A stretch of DNA of 64,000 nucleotides, from the NCBI GenBank assembly GCA_025618425.1, contig CM046836.1, positions 13,559,703 to 13,623,702 on the forward strand, written 5' to 3'. The stretch is from Heliocidaris tuberculata (Eukaryota > Echinodermata > Echinoidea > Camarodonta > Echinometridae). Position numbers and translations under genes: made by a program. Every line of letters begins with the position of its first letter. The first letter of the stretch is position 1. The notes below the pieces were generated by a model. The model was not told the origin of the DNA. It saw only the letters and a list, made by a program, of their open reading frames with translations, and ran no database searches. Positions 21,101 through 29,342 of the stretch are shown one piece after another.

Positions 21101-21901
21101 ACAATGAAAATATATGGGTTTATTTTTATAAACTATCAAATCACGACATCCGGGGGGTACCTATCCAACGTAAAACTGGCTCACCGATCATGAAATCAAT
21201 CACTCATATTTTTCATTTTACAAGCGAATCCATCATGTAATTTACATAATTTAAAAATTATTTGGCATCTATTATACCCTTCTAGATTTTCTATTTTCTT
21301 TTATTCCCTAATTCATTCAAATATTTGCAGTTGAGTTAAATTTAGCTTTTAAAAATATAGTGTAATTGCAACCAAGGCTACGTGTCGGCTCCTATTCTCG
21401 CCGATAGTATCGATATCACGAAATGTCTAGCTAATTAGCTCTTCGTGAAACAGTTTAGGAAGATCATGGACATCTCCGTAGTTGGCGGATAAAGTTATGA
21501 CTGTCTTGTCGTTGGTTTCGAGAAACAGGCCCCTGGTTCTATTAGTATTAACAAAATAGCATATAAATAGATCTCTATTTCATATTTCTATGAAAGAAAT
21601 CATACATCGAGCCCGTCAAACTCAAAGTATTTTCACCGACAGTCATAATTAGAAAAACAAATTAGATCTATGAACTGTCCAGTCTATAGTCTAGTAACAT
21701 TACAAGACAATACACAAATCTTGACAAATGGGGCAACAGTTAAGCTGAGTTGATCCTTCCCATTATTATTCTCGTTTTCCTTCTCCTTACCTGACTTTCC
21801 TTTTCCTTTAATTTATGTTTCTTGTGAAGAACTGTCGAGTAAGAGGCTTTCCGACATTTTCGTGCAGGTCTTCCTTCTGCTAAAGAAGATTTTTCTGACA
21901 T
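3182..21901 (-). CDS. SIRT7: sirtuin-7 (NAD+-dependent protein deacylase), 10 coding exons
   Basis: Coding exons on the minus strand, in transcript order: 21791-21901, 18710-18847, 18089-18193, 9167-9243, 8452-8524, 7728-7826, 6401-6637, 5766-5846, 5134-5240, 3182-3596. All junctions are GT/AG and phases match, giving 1443 nt and 480 aa. Visible sirtuin signatures are GAGIST (113-118), [11 protein letters not shown] (123-133), [11 protein letters not shown] (175-185), the catalytic His in SELHGN (about H195), zinc cysteines CTEC (203-206) and CHKC (233-236), and GSSL (275-278). The order and spacing match class IV SIRT7, known as a nucleolar/chromatin deacetylase linked to H3K18 and RNA polymerase I. 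The C-terminus has an acidic run ([16 protein letters not shown]) and ends in GWFGKGC followed by a basic tail resembling the SIRT7 nucleolar tail. Human SIRT7 is 400 aa, so this one is longer at the C-terminus. Intron 3 holds a complete LTR retrotransposon. Confidence 0.95.
4136..4550 (+). mobile_element. piggyBac-like TTAA MITE, copy 1
   Basis: About 415 bp bounded by TTAACCCTTTCATGACA on the left and TGTCTCGAAAGGGTTAA on the right, so the termini are near-perfect inverted repeats flanked by TTAA. No ORF. It lies in the last intron of SIRT7. Close copies occur at 4683-5092 (inverted) and 32181-32597. The TTAA target and CCC start are typical of piggyBac-type elements; that assignment is an inference. 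Confidence 0.7.
4683..5092 (-). mobile_element. piggyBac-like TTAA MITE, copy 2 (inverted)
   Basis: The same family as 4136-4550 in reverse orientation, about 130 bp away in the same SIRT7 intron. One end reads CCCCTTTCGAGACA and the other ends CTGAAAGGGTTAA. The left TTAA is degraded. Transcribed together, the two copies would form a long double-stranded hairpin. Confidence 0.65.
7011..7264. repeat. tandem duplication, 127-bp unit, two copies
   Basis: Units start at 7011 and 7138, both with ATCAAAAGAAATAGACAATC and both ending near GTCTTGTGCAATAC. They differ at only a few positions. The duplication is inside a SIRT7 intron and is not coding. Confidence 0.75.
8025..8222. repeat. diverged tandem duplication, about 103-bp unit
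   Basis: Two blocks starting near 8025 and 8128 share TCAATGC(C/A)TACTTTCAA and TTTTGGTCCTC-type text with several differences. They lie in SIRT7 intron 5, between the exons at 7728-7826 and 8452-8524, and have no coding role. Confidence 0.5.
8816..8964. mobile_element. short MITE with GGGCCCTGTTTCATAAAAC ends, copy 1
   Basis: About 149 bp. It begins GGGCCCTGTTTCATAAAACT and ends with the reverse complement, GTTTTATGAAACAGGGCCC. The core has AAGCTACTGAAATCATTGAA. Further copies are at 25171-25319, 37967-38104 and 39631-39772. No ORF. It lies in SIRT7 intron 4. Confidence 0.75.
9629..10622. mobile_element. long-inverted-repeat (foldback) element
   Basis: The arm near 9690-9790 (AGGAAAAATCAGAGAAACAG, GTGAAAGTTTGAACG) is repeated in reverse complement near 10540-10620 (AACTTTCTTATTCTTTGTCC, CAAACTTTCACAG). 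The left edge begins AAAGGGGAAGTCCAGTCCAA, which reappears inverted at about 17970-17998, so this block is nested in a larger element of the same style. Exact borders are uncertain. Confidence 0.5.
11197..11786 (+). repeat. 5' LTR
   Basis: 590 bp, starting TGTGAGAGGACAGG and ending GTCTGTCACA, so it has the usual TG...CA ends. An AATAAA at 11614-11619 is a candidate polyadenylation signal. It differs from the 3' LTR by about one substitution (AAAGCGAG versus AAAGCTAG) and one T in a T-run. Confidence 0.93.
11793..11810 (+). promoter_or_regulatory. primer-binding site complementary to tRNA-Phe
   Basis: TGGTGCCGAAACCCGGGA starts 6 nt after the 5' LTR. Its reverse complement, TCCCGGGTTTCGGCACCA, equals the conserved 3' end of eukaryotic tRNA-Phe plus CCA. 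This would prime minus-strand DNA synthesis. Confidence 0.85.
11955..13085 (+). CDS. gag: Gag-like polyprotein of the LTR element
   Basis: 376 aa. The start is the first good ATG after the leader (MDFTGPTG...). The N-terminal part is proline-rich and the middle (about 55-240) looks like a retrotransposon capsid region with helical, charged segments such as [12 protein letters not shown] and [25 protein letters not shown] zinc knuckle, [14 protein letters not shown], lies at 349-362, typical of nucleocapsid. The ORF stops at TAG 13083-13085, and pol continues in the -1 frame. No internal stop or frameshift is seen, so the protein may be functional. The role is assembly of virus-like particles and RNA packaging in the cytoplasm (family knowledge). 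Confidence 0.9.
   Translation: MDFTGPTGTPVPREVMTPEAASPQLNQTQMPALSPVRPAVTPLQMAGFDPMPENPINPVHCITSYQFKNVPIFCGKDKQGPRIEDWVRDMRHLLQLKGSAAPGVLFNDIVRHTNGRARDLVLNLEGRRDGIPSPESVFNELLEEYEESNLTVSPMAAFYARVQQPNETPSEYAIALEALLRRALTGGNCADEAQQDKTLSAQFMYGLRDKNVKDRLAPMRPRNMPFKELRRELRLIAEENRQMHVSLLRHDVKPTPKEEPGIMQDFLEPMRCQLAQIQLAQQQQLDTIHRLVDGHGQLGNRLGALEEFVAAPSVPTHGIPTPGMPAPGMQTPSKRPQSMKATQREPLTCYTCGQIGHISRRCPTRSNSHHSRGLNM
13073..13113 (+). promoter_or_regulatory. -1 ribosomal frameshift signal (TTTAAAC plus hairpin)
   Basis: The heptamer TTTAAAC at 13073-13079 is in the X XXY YYZ register relative to gag (zero-frame codons TTA and AAC), 3 nt before the gag TAG. Seven nt further on, ACCCACG (13087-13093) can pair with CGTGGGT (13108-13114, the last base just past this entry), with a further AAG/CTT pairing inside the loop. 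A one-base slip back enters the pol frame. A pseudoknot was not tested. Confidence 0.8.
13079..16921 (+). CDS. pol: Pol polyprotein (protease, RT, RNase H, integrase)
   Basis: Reached by -1 frameshifting; the frame is open from about 12767, but the part before the slip site is probably not used. From there to TGA/TAA it encodes about 1280 aa. Protease: DTGS at 13241-13252. Reverse transcriptase: YLDD at 14597-14608. RNase H: TDAS at 15065-15076. Integrase: an HHCC zinc domain (first His 15779, CKRC at 15884-15895) and a catalytic triad D (15980), D (16157), E (16265), with 35 residues between the second D and E. A basic C-terminal region with an acidic, Ser-rich tail follows. No stop interrupts it, so it could be active. 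It makes and integrates the DNA copy. No chromodomain is seen. Confidence 0.93.
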   Translation, partial: HVGPTEEGRFVGVLQHVSPSSVQETVRSETTKELIGPVNCTVISVSGKNCSALLDTGSQVTTISADFVKAHPVLSKQTIQPADITVEGAGRQSVPFLGTLNIDIEVNELGITLESVPALVVPVKYGDDKMPCLLGTNVLHASRVKLHKKHGRYFMAKIKASTPWFLACQTLNDDGLDLADKDGSLGVLRYVGRKPMSIPPGHQQMLTVQAPRIVGERTLVGLVEEYSPYHHINVERSLAILERRKVTISVINSTEDAVVLRTNTPVAKLAVANLVDGASLDEQCEVSVDQDASPECDGTGPVEGLELPKIELTEKERQDLEKLLIANRDVFSNGAKDFGRTSTITHDIPLMDETPFRLPYRRISPNDYVEVKEHLQELQEAGIIRPSKSPFASPIVIVRKKDGKIRMCVDYRKLNSRTVRDAYPIPRIEESLDALGKARYFSSLDLMSGYLQVEMAEADQAKTAFTTPLGLFEYTRMPFGLMNAPATFQRLMNTVLGDLNLSEVLIYLDDIIIFSETIDEHIARLQRVFTRLREHGLKLKPSKCHLLMEEVLYLGHVVSRDGIKTDPAKIDVVKKWPVPRTVKEVRSFLGFTGYYRRFIEKYAAVAQPLFELLGGKRGKKRSSPKPFVWTDKCQNAFDELRMKLTSAPVLAYPDFTKPFILQTDASLDGCGAVLAQEQEGKERVIAFASRSLQQGERRYPAHKLEFKALHWAATVKFRDYVYGQRVIAVTDNNPLTYVLKSAKLDAHGQRWVSDLAQCDLEIVYRPGKTNENADSLSRIQRREVQLLLDQASREKPKVKLNTIQATDDNGIFSTLFGSELAEAQAKDETIVRVIELMRKGHKPTRRQAGKESNHVRKLLGRWNRLVLVGGVLHYQVNKERGAETVPIIPRCSRRNVLQSVHDQMAHMGYERTLDLASRRCYWVGMASDVKRHLHRCKRCTLRKVAEPQGKTQLTSIETSRPLELVCLDFLSLETSGGGIENVLVITDHFTRHAQAFPTRDQTAITVARTFWRKYVVHYGIPERIHSDQGKCFEAAVIKELCELLGMAKSRTTPYHPQGNGMTERFNSTLLNMLGTLQPSMKTNWVEHVETLTHAYNCTKHASTGFSPFYLMFMREPRIPLDLKIHKENEDEDREDQGEYVARLRRSLREAHHQAETNAQEARAKQKAHHDQRVRPTKFCAGDIVLVSSKGHRGRHKIADRWEETPYVIVQKIADSPVYVVKQQGTDRERTLHQDMLIHCTFNPNEPDDDDQANDAEDNDADDETSSSSSDEGTLVPTQSS
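16922..17204 (+). other. element 3' untranslated region with partial LTR-start duplication
   Basis: AT-rich (repeats of TTATATA) between the pol stop and the 3' LTR. A 47-bp block, TTGCCTGGGACGGCAA through TGTGAGAGGACA, occurs at 17051-17097 and again at 17170-17216, where it runs into the real LTR start. The GGTGGTGAG just before the LTR is the likely plus-strand primer region, though it is not a clean polypurine tract. Confidence 0.7.
17205..17793 (+). repeat. 3' LTR
   Basis: 589 bp with TGTGAG start and CACA end, nearly identical to the 5' LTR. It is followed by the TTAA target duplication at 17794-17797. Confidence 0.93.
19948..21533. mobile_element. large foldback element with GGGGCCTGTTTCTCGAAAC ends
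   Basis: About 1.59 kb in SIRT7 intron 1. It begins GGGGCCTGTTTCTCGAAACC and ends GGTTTCGAGAAACAGGCCCC, a 20-bp perfect inverted pair, and the similarity continues inward for over 100 bp with mismatches (for example TGTTTCACGAAGCC against CTTCGTGAAACAG). The AT-rich middle has no convincing ORF. A related element of about 1.0 kb is at 28328-29342. Confidence 0.7.
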
Positions 21902-22263
21902 TTCTTATGTTTATATCGGAGCAACCATCTGGTTGAATCTGTCGACTACTTGTCTCGCGCCAAATCATGGTATGGTCGAAGAGTCAAAGCATACAGAAAA
22001 GTGTAACATCTTTTAACGATGATGCACTGCTTTTAACGATGGTGCACTGCTTGTTATAACATTTTTCCACCTCTAGAGGATACCATAGAAGAATTTTCAT
22101 TGCTGTGCGCGTGCATGTGTCTAGGGCATAAGTCTAGGGACATCGATCTCTAGCTCTAGCTCTACGCGCGCCATACCGTACCATTCCGTACGTTAAGGTA
22201 GTAGCAGTCAACAAGCTCAACTCACTGTTGATGACAGATTAGTCTATTTCTGTTTCCATCAAG
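21902..22263. promoter_or_regulatory. shared head-to-head promoter region
   Basis: The 362 bp between the SIRT7 start codon (21901, minus) and the start of the downstream gene (22264, plus) must hold both promoters, unless there are distant non-coding first exons. It contains two tandem 20-bp copies of TTTTAACGATGATGCACTGC (22011-22030, 22031-22050, one mismatch) and CG-containing segments such as CTCGCGCC and ACGCGCGCC. No TATA box was seen. Confidence 0.55.
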
Positions 22264-24802
22264 ATGTCTGTCACTAACAACTTCTTTAAGTCCGCCTCTG
22301 CAGAAGAATGGAACAAAGTTCTGGAACTCTACAACCAGGTCTTGAAACTCAAGGCCTCTAAAATCCAGAAGCCCGGTGGAAGCCAAAATTTGTTGGACCT
22401 TGACAGGTGGTAGGTTTTTTTTTTTAAGGGGGGGGGGGGGGTTAAAAAAAGACAAAATCAGAGACATCCAGTGGCGGATTTAGGGGGGGGGGAATCCCGG
22501 CCCGTGCCCCCCCCCCCTTTTGAGGGAAAACAATGCATTGTGCTCCCCCCCCCCCCTTTTCGACCAGAAAACTTTTTTTTTTTTTTTTTTTTTTTTGCTT
22601 GTCAGAGAATTATGGAGGGAAACTGGACCCCATAACCCCCCCCCCCCCCCCCCCCCCACTGAGAGACTTTTGGAGGGCTGGCGAAAAATTTTTTTTTGGT
22701 CGCCACCACCCCCCCCCCCCCCCCCCCCCCCTCAGTTTTGGTGCTCAGTCACACCAAAACTAGATCTCTATGGCACATTGAACATGTCGCATTGCGTGTA
22801 TTTTGGGGGGTGCGCAGTATTGGTCCCTGGCCTTGACCATACAAATCGTTGAGATTTGGTAGAATCTAACGGTTGACCGGAAAAAAAGCAATGAAGATGT
22901 AAGCTTGCTACAAGGTTGTAAAACAAATGATGAAGAGAGGGAGAAAAGAAAAGAGAGAGTGTGGTGTAAAAGGAATATATTCCTGTAGTATACATGTATA
23001 TTACATTAATTTGATTTAGAGACCTTATTTTGTTTGTAATGTAAATTTTAGTCTAAAAATGAAAATTCCTAACTGTTAACCCTAGATTTTGTTATCATGC
23101 AAAGAAGGGTTGCAACTTGAATGAAATAATTTGCTTCTTTTTTTCTCACTCTCTTGTTTTTTCCACAGGTTCCAAACAGAACTTTCACCATCCATACAAG
23201 AAAGAAAAGAAAGATATATAACACATGAGGAGCTATCTAAACTTATGAAGTGGAAACTGAGTGTGAGTATCGGATATATTAATCTCGTAATTTGGAAGAA
23301 ATATCAAATGTAGCCATGTTGTAAAAAAAAAGAGAAGATGTATCCTTTCCCCCGAAGTAGTCAAAATTGAGTTTATGGAGCAGATTTATGATTACAGTCA
23401 AATCTGATTTAGTGACCACCTGTATAGAAAGACAACCTGTCGTGAAGAGCATATTTTTGTTTTTATTTGAACTGTTTATCTCTTTGAAACTTGTAATAAG
23501 GGGGAACTGCATACATAAAGACAACCTAATTCTTATGCTTATGAAGGCAACCTTTTTAGCCCTTGAGTTTTGACAGTACTACATTGGCAGTACTAGTAAT
23601 TGATTCCATCTCAATGTGTGGTACTTTTTTCATCTGTTCAGTGGCGGATCTACGGGGGGGGTTTAGGGGGTTTAAACCCCCCCCCCCCCTTGGGCTGCCA
23701 AGTAAACATTTATTTGGGCGAAAAAGAGAAAAAATAGAGCATGCAAGTATGCTTAAAATCGCAAGCTATCAACCCTAAAAATGAAAAATCTCCCTACTGT
23801 GGGAGGGGGGATACCCCCCTCCCACACCCTCCCCCCTCGCTCGCTTCGCTCGCTTCCAAGTAAACATTTATTTGGGCAAAAAAGAGAGAAAATAGAGCAT
23901 GCAAGTATGCTTAAAATCGCAAGCTATCAACCCTAAAAATGATTAAAAATCTCCCTACTGTGGGAGGGGGGATACCCCCCTCCCACACCCTCCCCCCTCG
24001 CTCGCTTCGCTCGCTTCCAAGTAAACATTTATTTGGGCAAAAAAGAGAAAAAATAGAGCATGCAAGTATGCTTAAAATCGCAAGCTAGCAATCCTAAAAA
24101 TGAAAAATCTCCCTACTGTGGGAGGGGGGATACCCCCCTCCCACACCCTTCCCCCCTCGCTCGCTTCGCTCGCTTCCAAGTAAACATTTATTTGGGCAAA
24201 AAAGAGAAAAAATAGAGCATGCAAGTATGCTTAAAATCGCAAGCCAGCAACCCTAAAAATGAAAAATCTCCCTACTGTGGGAGGGGGGATACCCCCCTCC
24301 TACACCCTCCCCCCTCGCTCGCTTCGCTCGCTCGTGCTCGGTCTCTACGCTCCCTCGCAATACCCAGCTCAGCCCCTCAAACCCCCTCCTTGGAAAAAAG
24401 CTAGATCCGCCCCTGCTGTTTTCCTTTTTTTTAAAAAACAATAACACAATTTGTTTTGTGTAATTATTAGGCAAGTCCAAGGTATTTGGTCATTTGCTGT
24501 TCCATATGTTACCAAGAATTTGAAGGAAAATAAACAAAAATTAACACTGCAATTGTCATGTTCCTTCCTATTTGGTCTTATCCAAGCTCTATTAGGGCTA
24601 TCAATTTGATAGAATCATCAGGTATACTTAAATGTAGACGATGTCAGTAACGTATGGGACAAGGTCCCTTGGAACTTGCCCTGTAAATGTGCAACTATGG
24701 ATTAGTGTACAACTTTCTTTCAGTTAGGCTATATATTCCTTTCATTGTAAACTTATTCATTGTTGCATAACTTTAAAAAAATATCAAATCATCCCAAATT
24801 AA

Positions 24803-24851
<49 letters not shown>

Positions 24852-27066
24852 TTCTATGGTTTCTTTTTGACGAGTGTACCTTCTCTCCACAACAAGCACT
24901 GCAGCAAAATAAAAGAAATTAAGTCTTTGGATTCATATTTAGAGAAGAGGTTAGTGAAGTTTTCTCTCTTTTGTTTCACTTTTTATCAGAGAGGAAAGTT
25001 TCGGCCCAGGTTGACAGAAATGGTCCAGACCAACAGCCCTGACTTGGTTGAGAAGTCCAGCAAGCAAGCCTTTAAGAAGCTGCCTAACGTAGGAGCTGCC
25101 ATCAAAGAGCTGATTGTCCTCAAGGCAGTTGGTCCAGCAACAGCTTCAGGTATGAAATGCTGTGAATCCTGGGTCCTGTTTCATAAAACTTGTTATCAAT
25201 GACAAGTTGCGATAGTTGTAAAAAGCTACTGAAATCATTGAATTTGATTGGCTAAGAACAAATTTATCATAGAAATGTGGCAGTTGTTATTGATAACAAG
25301 TTTTATGAAACGGGGGCCCTGTATACAAAGACCACTCAAGGGAGACAAGAAAAACAGCTTCATGCTCAGGGAGATTACCCATACCCGTTAGTATAGATTT
25401 TATTTGAAACACCATGGAAGTAAAAGTTAAAGCCTTTGTGAACCATTGGTCTTTATATACAGGTGGTCACTCACTGTAACGGGATTAAAAGACTCTATTT
25501 TGTGTAAATAAAAAGACCTCTTGAGGGCAAAACAGATGTTCGTTATAAGGGATTGCCTTTAAATTCAGCTACTGCAGGTCTCAAAGAAAAACATGGTTCC
25601 TGAGGGGGGGGGGGGGGGGGATAATGTGGTAATTATAAATTCCTAATGTGAACAATAACTTTCTATACAGGCGTTTGCTAAGGCAGGTTTGACTGTTACA
25701 TAATTGACTATTATTTGACTGTTATATAATTTTGGATACATGATCATTTTGCGATGTTGATTTTATAAGTTTTGAAAACTTTGGCTTTCATTGCAGCTGT
25801 GTTAGCAGCAGGAGCACCTGAACATGCCCCATTCATGGCAGATGAGAGTATGTTGGCCATCCCAGGTCTGTCCCCACTAGCTTACACAGAGGCTGCGTAC
25901 AAGAGATACCACGCAGAGGTTCAGGACTGTGTGAAAAGGCTCAAGAAAGAAGGTAAGGCAGTGAAACCTGTACATAAAATCCACAGGAGACAAGATAAAA
26001 GGTCTTTCTAGGCAGGTGGTCTTTATGTACAGGTTGTGTTTGTACAGGTTGCAGTGAGAACCACTATTCAAGAGAAACCCTAAATGTGGTCTTCATCATA
26101 GACAGGTGGTCTTTCAATACAGGTAGTCCCTGAAGTTAGTATAACTGTGGTAGAAATGAAGATAGTGATAGTAATGATAACAGTGGATTTTGAAGGATCT
26201 TTTTTTTTACTTATCAAGGCATACAGAGTGCCTTTAAGTTTTCTACAATTTATTTACATTGGTATTAGCTGTGCTACTACATCATCATAAGTTTTCAAGG
26301 ACTTTATTTCTATCCAATCCCTGTTTCCAAAACCCCTGTTGAGAGAGACAACAGTATACGTATGATGCTTTATAAACGCTATAAGCACCAAGCTAGAATT
26401 TGAGCCCACATCTGTAAGACTGAAAGTCATTAGGGGATTGGGCACGTTTCTACAGTGCCATATTTTATGAATGGTGGAAATATTATGATTTGAGAGTGTG
26501 TCTAAAGTAAATTTTAATTTTAGTATTCCCCCTGAATCAGATCATGTTCCTTGAATCATGTTGTTGCATGAAATAGATTGACTCTTTACTCATTCTTTGC
26601 CTGGAATTAACTGAATCCCTGACTTGCCAAACTGTTTTGGGCATAATGCTCCAGGAGCATTCTACATGTGACAAGAGTCAACAAAAGCAAGCTTTTTCGT
26701 GTTCCAAAGATCGACTGAAGCAGGGAAAGAGTTCTTAATTTCATAATATGAGACAATAGTTATTTTTAGATAACTATGAAGCCTTTTCTAAGTAGTGTTT
26801 TATTCAGGTTCTAATTTTAGTATGGCATCATATCTAATCATGGTTTTGTTGATTAAAATGTTTTCGGCTTTGTTTTCAGTGGTTTAATCTTTTCTTTCTA
26901 TCCAGACCCCTCTGGTGAATGGACCCCACATAAAGTGGAATTGGCTCTCTGGACTCACTATATGGCCTGTAAACTAGACCCATCCATACTGACAAGTAAG
27001 ACTGGACCATCTAAAAAGAGGAAGAACACTGCTAACGGTAATGGGGAGACCCCAAAGAAGAAATGA
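22264..27066 (+). CDS. conserved HhH / DNA-glycosylase-like protein, 5 exons
   Basis: Exons: 22264-22406, 23169-23262, 24990-25149, 25797-25952, 26906-27066. Phases match, giving 714 nt and 237 aa. The N-terminus is MSVTNNFFKSASAEEW. The segment LIVLKAVGPATASAVLAAG (120-138), followed by PFMADES with Asp near 148, resembles the helix-hairpin-helix and catalytic Asp region of HhH-GPD glycosylases. Upstream are ITHEELSKLMKWKL and RGKFRPRL, which I recall as conserved in an uncharacterised eukaryotic family, probably the Drosophila Amun type (a putative DNA glycosylase); that name is from memory and unverified. The C-terminus is Lys-rich (GPSKKRK, TPKKK), suggesting nuclear localisation. Start chosen as the first ATG. 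The gene runs head-to-head with SIRT7. Confidence 0.88.
22425..22740. repeat. G/C and T homopolymer-rich repeat
   Basis: Intron 1 of the glycosylase-like gene starts with long G, C and T runs around CAGTGGCGGATTTAGGGG (22469 on) and TTGCTTGTCAGAGAATTATG. The first looks like the left end of a hAT-like element and the second matches the repeat at 58440-58790. No right end was found, so it may be truncated or misassembled. Confidence 0.5.
23639..24415. mobile_element. hAT-like non-autonomous element, copy 1, with 4 internal repeats
   Basis: Ends CAGTGGCGGATCTA and TAGATCCGCCCCTG are inverted repeats, flanked by a 5-bp duplication CTGTT (23634-23638, 24416-24420). Four tandem units of about 159 bp start at 23700, 23858, 24019 and 24178, each with AAGTAAACATTTATTTGGG, GAGCATGCAAGTATGCTTAA and CTCGCTCGCTTCGCTCGC. 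It is in intron 2 of the glycosylase-like gene. The same structure is at 30558-31345. The 5-bp target site fits a hAT5-type assignment (inference). Confidence 0.8.
24805..24850. repeat. poly-T run, 46 bases
   Basis: An uninterrupted T-run in intron 2 of the glycosylase-like gene, about 140 bases before exon 3. It could be a reverse-oriented retroposon tail or a simple repeat; its length may be uncertain in the assembly. Confidence 0.8.
25171..25319. mobile_element. short MITE with GGGCCCTGTTTCATAAAAC ends, copy 2
   Basis: Starts GGGTCCTGTTTCATAAAAC only 22 bp after the donor site of exon 3 of the glycosylase-like gene and ends GTTTTATGAAACGGGGGCCC. Same family as 8816-8964. Confidence 0.75.
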
Positions 27067-28327
27067 AAGGATTTGTCATTTTCTCTCTCTTTCTCTATGG
27101 GAGAATTATTTCACAGATAATCATGATTATATGATGCTGCTCTGTGGTACATACACATGTACTACTGTTGTTTTCAAATTGATCAGTGTAATTTCTTTCA
27201 AAAGTGATAAGCTATTGAGTTCACATGCTATTTTCGTTGTTCCTACGTATGGCAAGCTTTCTGATCATCGAGATTAACTTGTGTTCAAAAAGTGTGCATG
27301 AAATTTGAATACATTTAACAGGTCTTTTAATCACACAAGCTTGTAATTTTTTTTTTTCAATCATATGTATATTGTGTTACCTTGAATGCTTACTTGGACA
27401 TTTTGTAAGAGAGGAGGATGGATTAGTATCTTAATGTATCAACCTGTAGTCAGTCCCTTTGAGTATCTGAGTCCTGGAAAACTACTACTTCATGAGTGAA
27501 CGAACTTGTGATGCATTCACTATGTCTATTTTATGGTGCTTTACCTGTTCGTGATGATTGCAAAGCCCAAGAAGATTAGGGATGAACCTAGTTCGCAGGC
27601 ACAAACCTTTAGTCATTTGAAACACATAACAGAGTGTTTGCACTTTAAGACTACCATAGGCCTTGTACTGTGTACGTAGCTGCTCTTGACCGAGGATTTG
27701 GACACAGCCAGAGCCTGGTGAAGATAGGTTCTGTCAACGCTTAATGGAATTGTGTTAAAGTGTTGAAATAGGGTCTGTGCATGCAGACTAGGATGAACCC
27801 CAGAGACTGTCACCAATGAGAACTGAACTTTATCAGTGTTATGTATTAGCTTTTCTTTATGCAAACAAATTATCTGAATAGACAGAGAAGAAAACCACAG
27901 TGTTGGTTTAGTTTATTGTTCAAGGGCATAGATTTTTGCCCAATTTCCTCACCTTTCTCCTTGAGGAAAAGGTTGTTCTGAAATATTTTTAAGTTATGAA
28001 ACTATTTGTGGGGACAGGGTAGAAAAACTAGAAATAAGACAGCTTATTGGAAACTTTTACTTTAATAAAAGCTATTTGTCCACCGTGACTGAGGAGTTGA
28101 ATGCTTCGCTTGAAGTTGAGGATTCTCTCTCTGCTTTACAAGCAATGTCACAGTAAGTGCCTCTTGAGAATATCTTACCTTTGATGAAAAACATTCGTAA
28201 TGAAACAGTACTACATCTACATGTATAGAAAATCACGTCTTCCTGTTTGATTATTCAATAAATGTTCATTATATCAAAATCTGTGTGAAATAGATTTATT
28301 TCTTGTTCAATAAGTGGGGAGGGAAAT
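27067..28327. other. 3' untranslated / intergenic DNA
   Basis: Downstream of the glycosylase-like gene. AATAAA at 28257-28262 and an earlier TTTAATAAAAGC near 28060 could be polyadenylation signals. No other gene or repeat is recognised. Confidence 0.4.
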
Positions 28328-29342
28328 GGGGTCGTTTCATCAAACCGTCATAACAGCAAGATCAGCGACATCTCGACGCTGTTGCTCAACTTGTCCGCTA
28401 ATTAACTGTTACACAAAGCCGTCTTTGCCAAGATCAGCGACAACTTCCCTGACAAGTGACTTGTCAGTACTCTAGACCTGTCATATCTTTTTAAAACGCC
28501 ATCACAAGCCAGCTTTTAGTTAGTCTGTGGGCTGCGAAAAAAATGAAAAATTTAAGTTAAGATAAAATTTATTTCCTCATCTTGAAGTAGATTTCTTTAT
28601 AATTCTTTTATCAAATAGTTTTACTAATGTTTTTATTATAATACTTTACAGACAGACAATATGTTTTTATGACTTCTTGACCCCCAACAAGTAAATGAGA
28701 TTAATATTAAAAATACTCACATCGGTCTACCATAGAAAAAGTGTCGAAAACGGAACAGTCTGTATATACAGACCAATTTAAACGACAATTTATCATGAAT
28801 GTATTTTCCTTATATTTTTCCCTTTTCACACAATGCTTTGATATGAATAATATTAAATGTATTTTTTTATAAATGAATATTAAGAATCGGGTAATAAAAT
28901 ATCTTAATTTAATCATTTTCTCTAAAGTGTACACGATTTGGGCCTTCTTTCCATAATTAGTCAATTACGGTATCTTATTTACAAATCTAGATTCGTACAT
29001 CACAAAAGCATCCTCAAGTTTTCTCAGTTTTATAAATTCTAAGATGCCATAAGTAACACATCTTTTCATGTAAATGGGATGTTTGTATCATCAGTATTAA
29101 TTTTTGCTGCCATGTTTGACATTTTGGAACAGTTTGGGGAAAACTGAGCCTCGAAGTCTGGGTAATTGACGATAAATCCAATGGACTGATATAGACTGTT
29201 TTTTAGCAATTTGTATCGATATCACTGAGGTGTCGTTTATCATGTCTTCATGAAACAGTTTGTCAAGTCCATGACATTTCTGTAGATCGCCGACAAAGTT
29301 ATGACTGTCGTGGACGTGGAGTAGATTTGATGAAACGACCCC
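28328..29342. mobile_element. foldback element with GGGGTCGTTTCATCAAACC ends
   Basis: About 1.0 kb. Ends GGGGTCGTTTCATC and GATGAAACGACCCC are inverted repeats. Inner arms contain CACAAAGCCGTCTTTGCC and TCATGAAACAGTTTGTC, related to those of 19948-21533 (CACGAAGCCGTCTTTACC, TTCGTGAAACAGTTTAGG). The middle is AT-rich and non-coding. Confidence 0.7.

Noticed and set aside
23700..24340. CRISPR-like regular spacing of the 159-bp units
   Set aside because: Units are adjacent and nearly identical over their whole length, with no unique spacers, and the DNA is eukaryotic.
24219..24480. Overlapping ORFs in the 159-bp repeats
   Set aside because: They come from the GC-rich repeat unit of the hAT-like element and recur at 31149-31392.
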